A program made the translations under genes and the position numbers. Below are positions 1 to 4,871 of a stretch of 5,744 nt of DNA, piece after piece. The first letter of the stretch is position 1; each line of letters starts with the position of its first letter. Source of the stretch: HGM11368 sp051883455 (GTDB taxonomy: Bacteria; Bacillota; Clostridia; Christensenellales; UBA3700); NCBI GenBank assembly GCA_051883455.1, contig JBJETT010000011.1:1-5744 (forward strand), read 5' to 3'. The notes under the pieces are model-generated. The model was not told the DNA's origin. It made no database searches and was given only the letters and a program-made list of their open reading frames with translations.

Positions 1-55
1 AAAGACGGCGACGAGGAGTATTATCGACAACTAAAAGGAGCACAAGAATTTAACA
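1..55. repeat. Terminal direct repeat, copy 1 (circularity signature)
   Basis: Bases 1-55 are identical to bases 5690-5744 and in the same orientation. The Rep reading frame passes through the join without interruption, so this is the overlap of a linearised circular molecule rather than a biological terminal repeat. An exact 55-base overlap is what a k-mer assembler leaves at the ends of a closed circle. The non-redundant genome is 5,689 bp. Confidence 0.95.
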
Positions 56-204
56 AACGTTTAGGATTTGGAAATAATTCAGACGAATGGAAAAAAGAAC
101 CTTATAACGTGAAATTTACTGATTTGCAACGAATTACACGAATTAAAAAAGAGGAAGAGAGACGTAAAAAAGTGCGTGAAAGTGTTAAAGTTGTGTTAAA
201 ATAA
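1..204 (+). CDS. Replication initiator protein Rep/VP4, C-terminal part (continues from 4925-5744 across the circular junction)
   Basis: This is the 3' end of the Rep gene, open from base 1 and ending at a TAA at 202-204. Base 1 is the first base of codon 256 of the gene that starts at 4925; joining 4925-5689 to 1-204 gives one uninterrupted 322-aa protein. The 67 residues here hold no catalytic motif. They are hydrophilic and end in a strongly basic segment rich in Lys, Arg and Glu (around residues 300-322), which may help DNA binding; that is inference. The next features downstream are a promoter and a small ORF starting 67 bases after the stop. The apparent truncation comes only from where the circle was opened. 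Confidence 0.93.
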   Translation, partial: KDGDEEYYRQLKGAQEFNKRLGFGNNSDEWKKEPYNVKFTDLQRITRIKKEEERRKKVRESVKVVLK

Positions 205-212
205 AAGATTTA

Positions 213-244
213 TTTGGTAGATTAAAAATAAACGTCTATCTTTG
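213..244 (+). promoter_or_regulatory. Bacteroidota-type promoter (-33 TTTG / -7 TATCTTTG)
   Basis: TTTG at 213-216 and TATCTTTG at 237-244 are separated by 20 bases. This fits the known primary-sigma promoter of Bacteroides and relatives (TTTG, about 19-20 bases, TAnnTTTG), with an exact -7 box. Transcription should start near 250, about 20 bases before the ATG at 272. It lies right after the Rep stop codon. No strong terminator is visible between here and the terminator at 4785, so it may drive the small ORF and the structural genes. This is the clearest host clue in the window. Confidence 0.75.
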
Positions 245-271
245 TAGCGTAAAACAAAAATCAATAAAACT

Positions 272-457
272 ATGAAAAGAGATGATTTTGTAAAAGACAT
301 GGAAAAGAGAGTAAAGAAACTAAAACACTTTGACACTCGAAAAATGAGCAAACTCGAACGGGAAGAGTTTGAGGCAGAACTAACTAACCTACACAACTTT
401 TACATGAATTACAGCAACGACATCATAACACGATGGATATGTTACTATAATAAATAG
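272..457 (+). CDS. Small charged hypothetical protein (61 aa)
   Basis: I do not recognise a family. The ATG at 272 follows an A-rich leader without a Shine-Dalgarno site, normal for Bacteroidota, and sits just downstream of a good promoter, which supports real expression. The product is hydrophilic and very charged (about 14 Lys/Arg and 11 Asp/Glu in 61 residues). Residues 1-45 look like a continuous amphipathic helix, possibly a coiled coil. The C-terminal third is aromatic (FYMNY, RWICYYNK). There is no membrane segment or signal peptide. Its place right after Rep matches where gut microviruses often carry a small non-structural gene (VP5-like position), but no sequence similarity to VP5 is seen. 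A role in replication or DNA packaging is conceivable but only inferred. Confidence 0.65.
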   Translation: MKRDDFVKDMEKRVKKLKHFDTRKMSKLEREEFEAELTNLHNFYMNYSNDIITRWICYYNK

Positions 458-484
458 GAAAAATGGTTTTAAACAACGTGAGTA

Positions 485-495
485 TTATGTTAGAT
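485..495 (+). other. Possible dif-like XerD half-site
   Basis: TTATGTTAGAT matches the XerD-binding half of the E. coli dif site (TTATGTTAAAT) at 10 of 11 positions, and the two bases before it (TA) also fit. The other arm, about 468-478 (TTTAAACAACG), resembles a XerC half poorly. Some temperate ssDNA phages, including microvirus prophages, are reported to use host XerC/XerD at dif. A chance match in AT-rich DNA is quite possible. Confidence 0.25.
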
Positions 496-552
496 AGCTG
501 TTTCAGTCGAGACCCGCTCCGCGTACTCTCCTTTCACTATGGAGGTAAGAAT

Positions 553-581
553 AAAAATTTTCTCACCGCGTGAAAATTTTT
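553..581 (+). other. Hairpin 1 of the intergenic region
   Basis: The arm AAAAATTTTCTCAC (553-566) pairs with GTGAAAATTTTT (570-581) around a CGC loop. All 12 bases of the 3' arm pair, with a two-base CT bulge in the 5' arm. The 3' arm contains one copy of the CGTGAAAAT repeat. It could resemble a terminator stem, but the T run lies inside the stem rather than after it. Confidence 0.6.
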
Positions 582-599
582 AACCCATTCGGGGGTTAA
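580..599 (+). other. Hairpin 2 of the intergenic region
   Basis: TTAACCC (580-586) pairs perfectly with GGGTTAA (593-599) across a six-base ATTCGG loop. It overlaps hairpin 1 by two bases, so the two probably stack directly or compete for those bases. Confidence 0.55.
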
Positions 600-639
600 C
601 TGACGAAAGTACAATTCACTTACAACGACACTGAGCGTC

Positions 640-682
640 GCCTACTCGTGAAAATACTACATATTTTCAGCGGCGAGTTGGC
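640..682 (+). other. Hairpin 3, long bulged stem-loop
   Basis: The core is a perfect 8-bp stem, TGAAAATA (649-656) with TATTTTCA (662-669), around the loop CTACA. It extends outward through ACTCG (644-648) with CGAGT (674-678), with a GCGG bulge at 670-673, and then GCC (640-642) with GGC (680-682) after a T-T mismatch. This is the largest secondary structure in the region and a likely protein-binding or ssDNA-recognition element. Confidence 0.6.
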
Positions 683-689
683 TCCGTCC

Positions 690-710
690 AAAAGGAATTT
701 TGACCCTTTT
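690..710 (+). other. Hairpin 4 of the intergenic region
   Basis: AAAAGG (690-695) pairs with CCTTTT (705-710) across a nine-base loop. The T-rich 3' arm followed by TA makes it faintly terminator-like, but the stem is only six pairs long and it sits upstream of the capsid operon, where a full stop of transcription would make little sense. Confidence 0.4.
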
Positions 711-713
711 TAA

Positions 714-738
714 GCGGCTAACGCCGCATATTATTAAC
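714..738 (+). other. Hairpin 5 plus AT-rich word: candidate Rep nick site / double-strand origin
   Basis: GCGGC (714-718) pairs perfectly with GCCGC (723-727) across a TAAC loop. Directly at the foot of the stem is ATATTATTAAC (728-738). The phiX174 gene A nick region reads G|ATATTAATAAC; the 12 bases at 727-738 agree at 10 positions. HUH initiators typically cut single-stranded DNA next to a hairpin, so a cut near 727/728 is plausible. The match is short and AT-rich, so this remains a candidate. Confidence 0.35.
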
Positions 739-757
739 AACTTAAATTCATTTAATT

Positions 758-1045
758 ATGGCAAAAAATCAAAAGGTTGGCGAACCTAAAACGCAAGTGA
801 ACTATTACGAACGATACGAAATATTTTCGATTGTTCGAAATCCGAAAACCAACAACCAAACAATGTTGGCAATAGGCAATCGACTGCTACCAACGGTTTA
901 TAATTCCGAGGAGGAGGCAAAAAAAGCAATCAAGCAAAAACCGTGGGAGTTGTTGTTGGACAGTTTCATTATTGTCGCGCAATTTGTTGACGACATGCGA
1001 AAAAAAGAGAAAGAACAAAATCAAAATGAGGAGGTTAAACAATGA
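758..1045 (+). CDS. Hypothetical protein upstream of the capsid gene (95 aa)
   Basis: I do not recognise a family. The ATG at 758 follows an AT-rich leader without a Shine-Dalgarno site. The product has a polar N-terminus, a probably beta-rich part at residues 16-48 (many Tyr, Ile, Val, with RYEIFSIV near residue 19), then a helical part from about residue 50 to a highly charged Lys/Glu/Gln tail. The hydrophobic stretch near residues 65-77 (LLLDSFIIVAQFV) contains Asp and Gln and reads as a buried helix rather than a membrane span. Its stop overlaps the VP1 start by four bases (ATGA, 1042-1045), implying translational coupling. In gokushoviruses the gene before VP1 is often the internal scaffolding protein VP3; that role here rests on position and its helical charged tail only. 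Confidence 0.75.
   Translation: MAKNQKVGEPKTQVNYYERYEIFSIVRNPKTNNQTMLAIGNRLLPTVYNSEEEAKKAIKQKPWELLLDSFIIVAQFVDDMRKKEKEQNQNEEVKQ
1029..1034 (+). promoter_or_regulatory. Shine-Dalgarno site of VP1
   Basis: AGGAGG lies seven bases before the VP1 ATG, inside the end of the 95-aa gene. A perfect Shine-Dalgarno is unusual for a Bacteroidota-type genome, and most other starts here lack one. Together with the ATGA overlap it fixes the VP1 start at 1042. Confidence 0.6.
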
Positions 1046-3111
1046 GTGACGAAATTGTAAAAAGTCTGGGAGGTAATCGACTGGGCTCGGGTAATCAAAT
1101 GAAAGTGGCGCTACACAACTACGAGCGTAGCACGCACGACCTTTCGAGAATTTGGCGGAGTTCGATGAACTGCGGAACTCTTGTGCCGTTTATGGTTGAA
1201 CCTGCTTTGCCAGGAGACACGTTCGACATCAATCTGACGGCTTTGGCAAAGACTATTCCGACAATTTGTCCGCTATTCGGCAGCTTCAAGTTTCAGGCGG
1301 ATGTGTTCTTTGTACCTGCACGACTTTACATAAAGGAGTTGCACAACAACAAAAGCGGTATCGGAATGGATATGAGCAAAATACATTTTCCACAAGTTAC
1401 ATTAAATTGTAAAGTACTAACAGGGTCAAAGAGATACGACCCGACACAAGTGTCGAGTTCTTCGTTAATCTCTTATTTGGGATGTAACGGCTTAATAGGG
1501 CATTATAACTTAGACGGCCTTCAAGAATTGCAAGAGGTGGTAAAAACTATCAACGCAATACCTTACTTGGGATACTTTGATATTTTCAAGAATTACTATG
1601 CCAACCAACAAGAGAAAAAATGCTACATTATTGAATCGAAAGAGAATAATATTTGGGAATATTTTAAACAATTAACTGGACGCTACACCGCTGGGACGGC
1701 TGGAAACCCCGAGACAATAACAATTGACGAGACTGTCAACTCAAGAACTAATTCAGTATCATTTACGCTGAATGGAATAAGAAATCTAAATGTTGATCTC
1801 TATCTAGAAGGAAGTGTCAATACCGTGTCTTTTGACCCAACAAAAAACATTAAATTTTACGACGAGGGTACAAAAAAAATGTACACTTTTGACGAAGTAG
1901 TTAGCGAATATGTGGTTGGAGAAACAAATATCAATATTACCAAATTAAAATGGTTAGACCAAGATAAAACCATTATGTTAGGTATGCATGGTGCAACGTT
2001 GTACTATGAGGTTAACCACGTGGACGACTATCGAATAGTAGATTATGATTTAACGGATGTTGACGACATGCGCGAATATCTTTTAACACAATCGGCACAA
2101 GGAGCTGCAGTCAATCCATTAGATATGCCGTCGGGCACTGGGGAACTTGTTAAATCGCCATGCAAATGGAGCGGGCAAATAAATATACCAGCAGAAAATA
2201 GGACAGTAAAAACCAATTTCCAAGTAGCGCAAGGAGGATTGTTGCTAAAAACATATCAATCTGACATTTTCCAAAACTACCTCAACGCAGAGGAACTGCA
2301 AGGCGAGGGCGGTATTAACTACATCAATGAGCAGACCAAGGTAGCAGTTACGGACGGCGGATTTACAATCGACAGCCTTTTGCTGGCAAAAAAAGTGTAT
2401 AACATGTTGAACCGAATCGCAGTCAGCGGTGGCACTTTCAGAGATTGGCAAGAAGCCGTGTGGGGAGAAAAGACTTTCGGACACACCGAAACGCCTATAT
2501 ACTGCGGTAGTTTCTCGAATGAAATTGTATTTGACGAAATTGTTTCGTCGGCGGCAAGTGGCGAACAACCTTTAGGAACTTTGGCAGGACGTGGCACGTT
2601 CAGAGAACGGAAAAACAACACTATCATCATTAAACCCGAGGAGCCTGGTTTTATTATGGGCATCTGCTCGATAACGCCGAGAATTGACTATTATCAAGGT
2701 AACAAATGGTATTTGACAGACTTGAAAAACATGTCAGATTTGCACGCACCAGCATTGGACGGCATAGGTTTCCAGGATTTGCTAATCGAGAGATTTTTCG
2801 CACAAGGCGGAAACTACTTTGAGGACGGAACGTACTATAAAAAACAGGCTATCGGCAAACAACCAGCGTGGATTGACTACATGACCTCATTTAACGAGGT
2901 ACACGGAGATTTCACGGACGACAACAAAGCGGGCGCTATGGTGTTGAAAAGAGATTATAAATACTTGGATTACACAACCTACATTAACCCGCAGTTGTAC
3001 AACAAGGCTTTTGCTGATACCTCTTTGGGGGCGCAAAACTTTTGGATACAAATCGGAATTGACTGCAAGGCACGGCGCAAAATGTCGGCAAAGGTTATGC
3101 CAAATCTTTAA
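1042..3111 (+). CDS. Major capsid protein VP1 (microvirus F protein family)
   Basis: Forms the icosahedral T=1 shell. Family marks: the N-terminal arm with YERSTHDLS (27-35), then LVPFMVEPALPGDTF (47-61) and DVFFVPARL (87-95); mid-protein NYYANQQ (184-190) and GGLLLKTYQSD (398-408); late segments GTLAGRG (512-518), ITPRIDYYQGN (544-554) and ALDGIGFQDLL (571-581); and a basic C-terminus. At 689 aa it is longer than phiX174 F (about 430) and usual gokushovirus VP1 (about 530-560), like Alpavirinae-type capsids. The extra length lies largely between residues 191 and 355 and probably forms surface loops. That stretch is more AT-rich than its flanks (hand count: 15/60 GC at 1621-1680 and 18/60 at 1741-1800, against 31/60 at 1201-1260 and 28/60 at 2461-2520). 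The start is set by the Shine-Dalgarno and ATGA overlap. Confidence 0.96.
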   Translation: MSDEIVKSLGGNRLGSGNQMKVALHNYERSTHDLSRIWRSSMNCGTLVPFMVEPALPGDTFDINLTALAKTIPTICPLFGSFKFQADVFFVPARLYIKELHNNKSGIGMDMSKIHFPQVTLNCKVLTGSKRYDPTQVSSSSLISYLGCNGLIGHYNLDGLQELQEVVKTINAIPYLGYFDIFKNYYANQQEKKCYIIESKENNIWEYFKQLTGRYTAGTAGNPETITIDETVNSRTNSVSFTLNGIRNLNVDLYLEGSVNTVSFDPTKNIKFYDEGTKKMYTFDEVVSEYVVGETNINITKLKWLDQDKTIMLGMHGATLYYEVNHVDDYRIVDYDLTDVDDMREYLLTQSAQGAAVNPLDMPSGTGELVKSPCKWSGQINIPAENRTVKTNFQVAQGGLLLKTYQSDIFQNYLNAEELQGEGGINYINEQTKVAVTDGGFTIDSLLLAKKVYNMLNRIAVSGGTFRDWQEAVWGEKTFGHTETPIYCGSFSNEIVFDEIVSSAASGEQPLGTLAGRGTFRERKNNTIIIKPEEPGFIMGICSITPRIDYYQGNKWYLTDLKNMSDLHAPALDGIGFQDLLIERFFAQGGNYFEDGTYYKKQAIGKQPAWIDYMTSFNEVHGDFTDDNKAGAMVLKRDYKYLDYTTYINPQLYNKAFADTSLGAQNFWIQIGIDCKARRKMSAKVMPNL

Positions 3112-3154
3112 TTACTAACAATTTAAGGGTCGAAGGGGTCGGGATTTTATTATT

Positions 3155-3361
3155 ATGGAAAAATTTAGAGAACTTATCAAAAAATATGGAATTTGGGGCG
3201 CTATTGCAATAATAGCAGCATATTTTGCTATCGCAATAATAACAACGTCGTGTAATGTAACAAGGACAGTAACAACTACATCGCAAGTTTACCAGCGAGG
3301 AGACACGACAACAACAATTATTTCAAAGACAATCGAAAGTTACGATGCACAAAAAAAATAG
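3155..3361 (+). CDS. Small membrane or lipoprotein-like hypothetical protein (68 aa)
   Basis: The short basic N-terminus (residues 1-12, MEKFRELIKKYG) is followed by one hydrophobic segment (13-29) and then TTSC with Cys33, which fits a loose bacterial lipobox (Ser at -1, Cys at +1). The remaining 35 residues are polar and Thr-rich (TRTVTTTSQVYQRGDTTTTI). It is therefore either an inner-membrane protein with an outside tail or a lipoprotein cleaved before Cys33 and anchored by lipid. I recall similar small Thr-rich products in gut microviruses but cannot name a characterised one. It sits between VP1 and VP2, ending nine bases before the next gene. Being the only clear membrane protein, it is a candidate for lysis or for superinfection exclusion; both are inference. 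Confidence 0.75.
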   Translation: MEKFRELIKKYGIWGAIAIIAAYFAIAIITTSCNVTRTVTTTSQVYQRGDTTTTIISKTIESYDAQKK

Positions 3362-3366
3362 GAGGG
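3360..3366 (+). promoter_or_regulatory. Shine-Dalgarno site of the 99-aa gene
   Basis: AGGAGGG sits four bases before the ATG at 3371 and overlaps the TAG stop of the preceding gene (3359-3361). It supports this start and suggests that ribosomes finishing the 68-aa gene pass straight to the next one. Confidence 0.55.
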
Positions 3367-3370
3367 CAAT

Positions 3371-3670
3371 ATGAAAATCAAAATTTTAGCAGCAAGACCC
3401 GCAGAAATGGAACAGGAACACGATATTTTCGAGGGTGAGGAACTAACGACAAAAATTGCAAGGATGCGAGAGACAAATTCACCAATCGAGGCAACCGACC
3501 CGATGATTTACACGGCACGAAAGGACGGTGTATTACCAGCGTACGACATCCGTACGGATAAATGGGAGATAGCCGAAAAAGCAATGTTAAAGGTGGTAGA
3601 GCAAAAACTCGTGAAACGTAAAGAGGCAGCAGAGGCAGCAGCAGCAGCAGCAGCGGCCACGGAGGGATAG
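3371..3670 (+). CDS. Hypothetical microvirus protein with polyalanine C-terminus (99 aa)
   Basis: Soluble, acidic at the N-terminus and basic near the C-terminus. The central segment IYTARKDGVLPAYDIRTDKW (47-66) resembles a motif I recall from small unnamed proteins of gut microviruses, followed by a helix (EIAEKAMLKVVEQKLVKRKE). The end is an eight-residue alanine run (89-96) and TEG. The alanine run is coded largely by six GCA triplets in a row (3635-3652), so its length may vary between strains by slippage. A soluble, helical, charged protein coded between VP1 and VP2 could be a scaffolding or assembly factor, but there is no direct evidence. It starts nine bases after the previous gene, with a Shine-Dalgarno. 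Confidence 0.8.
   Translation: MKIKILAARPAEMEQEHDIFEGEELTTKIARMRETNSPIEATDPMIYTARKDGVLPAYDIRTDKWEIAEKAMLKVVEQKLVKRKEAAEAAAAAAAATEG
3635..3652 (+). repeat. (GCA)6 trinucleotide repeat
   Basis: Six perfect GCA triplets code for alanines 89-94 of the 99-aa protein, preceded by a related GAGGCAGCA at 3624-3632 and followed by GCG GCC. Triplet gain or loss would keep the frame and only change the alanine tail. Confidence 0.85.
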
Positions 3671-3816
3671 ATTTCGTGGAATCTTATTTGTATGTAAACC
3701 GCTCGGCGGCGAACCGAAACAAAGTCGGGCGGTACGCATACAAACATTTATATCAAGTACTAATAGGGGCAGGCACTTTTTTTTTTGAAAAAAAAAGCCC
3801 GAAAAAAAAAACAACT
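3671..3816 (+). other. VP2 leader with homopolymer hairpin
   Basis: This 146-base gap before the preferred VP2 start holds T10 (3777-3786), G, A9 (3788-3796), GCCCG, then A10 (3802-3811). T and A tracts can pair as an 8-bp A-T stem, extended by GGC (3772-3774) with GCC (3797-3799) across a small bulge. An upstream GTG at 3676 is in frame with VP2, but the translated stretch (FFFEKK, PKKK) is low-complexity and lacks family features. The A10 tract just before the ATG at 3817 is a good Bacteroidota-style initiation leader. Confidence 0.55.
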
Positions 3817-4767
3817 ATGGTAGGAGAAATATATTCAGGATTAGTGAACACCATATCGCAAGGTGTCAACGCAGAAAGAAACAGAGAGCTGCAATGGTCT
3901 TCAATGTTAGCACAACAGCAATTCAACGCCGAGGAGGCAGCGAAAGCACGAGCAGCGCAGGAGGCAATGTATCGGGATTATTTAAGTCCACAGGGCAAAT
4001 TAGCGTCAATCAAGGCGGCAGGGTTATCGCCGGCGTTAATGTTCAGCAGCGGCGGCGGAATCAGCGGCACAATGCCAAGTACAAGCCAAGCAAGTAGTAG
4101 CGCAATGGTCAGCGGAGCAATGCCAGGGGTTGCAAACTTTGGGTTTAACGAGATAGAGCAGCAAAAACAACTGCAAGAAGCGCAAAAAATCCAAGCAGAA
4201 ACCGACCGACTAATAAAGGAAACCAACCTCATAGAGGAGCAAATTAAGAAAACGCAAGGCGAAATAGCACTGCAAGCATGGAGCGAAAGACAAGTTTTCA
4301 CTATTTCCGACAGCCAATTGGAGGCAATTGAGGAGAGCCGAAAATGGGGTTGGAGCGACAGCACGAGCAAGAGTGAGAGCAAAGGCGAAAGCAACAGCGA
4401 GAATAGCGGGTGGAAAGCAGGTGCAGACGTTGACATACTCGGAATGATACCGGGCGGAAAAGCCGCCAAAGGAATTGCAAAAGCAGCAAAAGGCGCAGTA
4501 AAAACGGGCGGCGGTCTCGGAGTAAACGGAGGATATTCGAGCGGAACAAGCACAAGCAGCAGCACGGGCAGCAGCAGCAGCGAAAGCCACTCGAAAGAGG
4601 GTGGTTACAGCCAAGGCGAAACGCACAGCGAAAGCCACAGCAGGCAAGTTCTCGCATGGCCAAAAATCGTGGACGGCAAACCAGCGGGTTTGTACATGGT
4701 GGTTCTTGAGGGCGATTATAGCAACATAAGCATCGACTTACGGGAAAAACCTTTTAAAGGTAACTAA
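3817..4767 (+). CDS. DNA pilot protein VP2 (microvirus H-like minor capsid protein)
   Basis: A minor virion protein that in this family helps pass DNA through the cell envelope. The 316-aa product from ATG 3817 starts MVGEIYSGLVNT, like other microvirus VP2 proteins; a longer in-frame form from GTG 3676 (363 aa) is less likely because its extra 47 residues come from homopolymer-rich leader. Residues 19-50 form an Ala/Gln/Glu-rich helix leading to DYLSPQGKLASIKAAGLSP (54-72), matching the family pattern of a Pro-containing turn followed by an AGLNP-like motif. Then come a Gly/Ser/Met-rich linker (78-110), a likely coiled coil (111-150), a Ser-rich segment (180-198), a Gly/Ala/Lys stretch (209-239) that could touch membranes, a second Ser-rich segment (240-275) and a more ordered C-terminus (278-316). 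It ends 17 bases before a terminator. Confidence 0.88.
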   Translation: MVGEIYSGLVNTISQGVNAERNRELQWSSMLAQQQFNAEEAAKARAAQEAMYRDYLSPQGKLASIKAAGLSPALMFSSGGGISGTMPSTSQASSSAMVSGAMPGVANFGFNEIEQQKQLQEAQKIQAETDRLIKETNLIEEQIKKTQGEIALQAWSERQVFTISDSQLEAIEESRKWGWSDSTSKSESKGESNSENSGWKAGADVDILGMIPGGKAAKGIAKAAKGAVKTGGGLGVNGGYSSGTSTSSSTGSSSSESHSKEGGYSQGETHSESHSRQVLAWPKIVDGKPAGLYMVVLEGDYSNISIDLREKPFKGN

Positions 4768-4784
4768 TTTAACGGTTTTCAACG

Positions 4785-4828
4785 ACAAAAGGGGCGCCAC
4801 ACGGTGGCACGCCTTTTGTTTTTGTTTC
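4785..4828 (+). terminator. Intrinsic terminator after VP2
   Basis: ACAAAAGGGGCGCCAC (4785-4800) pairs with GTGGCACGCCTTTTGT (4804-4819) at 14 of 16 positions around a three-base ACG loop. A T-rich tail (TTTTGTTTTTGTTT, 4814-4827) overlaps and follows the stem. It lies 17 bases after the VP2 stop, as expected for the end of the structural transcript. Confidence 0.85.
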
Positions 4829-4871
4829 AAACCTAATAGATAGGATTTTTACACTTGTTTCAAATTTTTTC

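Larger units (their letters stand above)
458..757 (+). other. Structured non-coding region (candidate origin / packaging region)
   Basis: These 300 bases contain no convincing gene. The first ~80 bases are AT-rich and contain a dif-like half-site (485-495). From 553 to 727 there are five closely spaced hairpins, listed separately. A 9-base direct repeat, CGTGAAAAT, occurs at 569-577 and 647-655, each copy inside the stem of a hairpin. Such a density of stems in a 5.7-kb ssDNA phage suggests an origin, a complementary-strand start or a packaging signal. As part of a transcript, the region would also be the leader of the 95-aa gene and VP1. Confidence 0.6.

Noticed and set aside
196..396. 66-codon - strand frame near the small charged ORF
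   Set aside because: It lies opposite a promoter and a better-supported + strand gene, and looks like an artefact of Lys/Glu-rich codons.
539..583. 14-codon mini-ORF starting inside the intergenic region (MEVRIKIFSPRENF)
   Set aside because: It coincides with hairpin 1 and has no ribosome site or A-rich leader. A leader peptide cannot be excluded, but the stem structure explains the sequence better.
2245..2663. Two overlapping - strand frames opposite VP1 (2245-2568 and 2319-2663)
   Set aside because: They lie wholly inside a conserved part of VP1, show no family features and have no start signals.
3378..3814. - strand frames opposite the 99-aa gene and VP2 leader
   Set aside because: They owe their length to the GCA repeat and homopolymers (poly-Ala, poly-Cys, poly-Phe) and have no supporting context.
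3676..3816. N-terminal 47-residue extension of VP2 from a GTG
   Set aside because: It uses a rarer start codon without a ribosome site, runs through three homopolymers, and has no family similarity, whereas the ATG at 3817 gives a typical VP2 N-terminus.
3894..4097. 67-codon + strand frame inside VP2
   Set aside because: Fully inside VP2 in another frame, with low-complexity composition and no start signal. An overlapping gene is possible in microviruses but nothing here supports it.
3978..4565. 195-codon open frame on the - strand opposite VP2
   Set aside because: It mirrors the Ser/Ala/Gly-rich codons of VP2, gives a low-complexity Leu/Ser/Pro protein, and no other gene lies on this strand. 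The - strand frames at 4210-4647 and 4301-4663 are the same effect.
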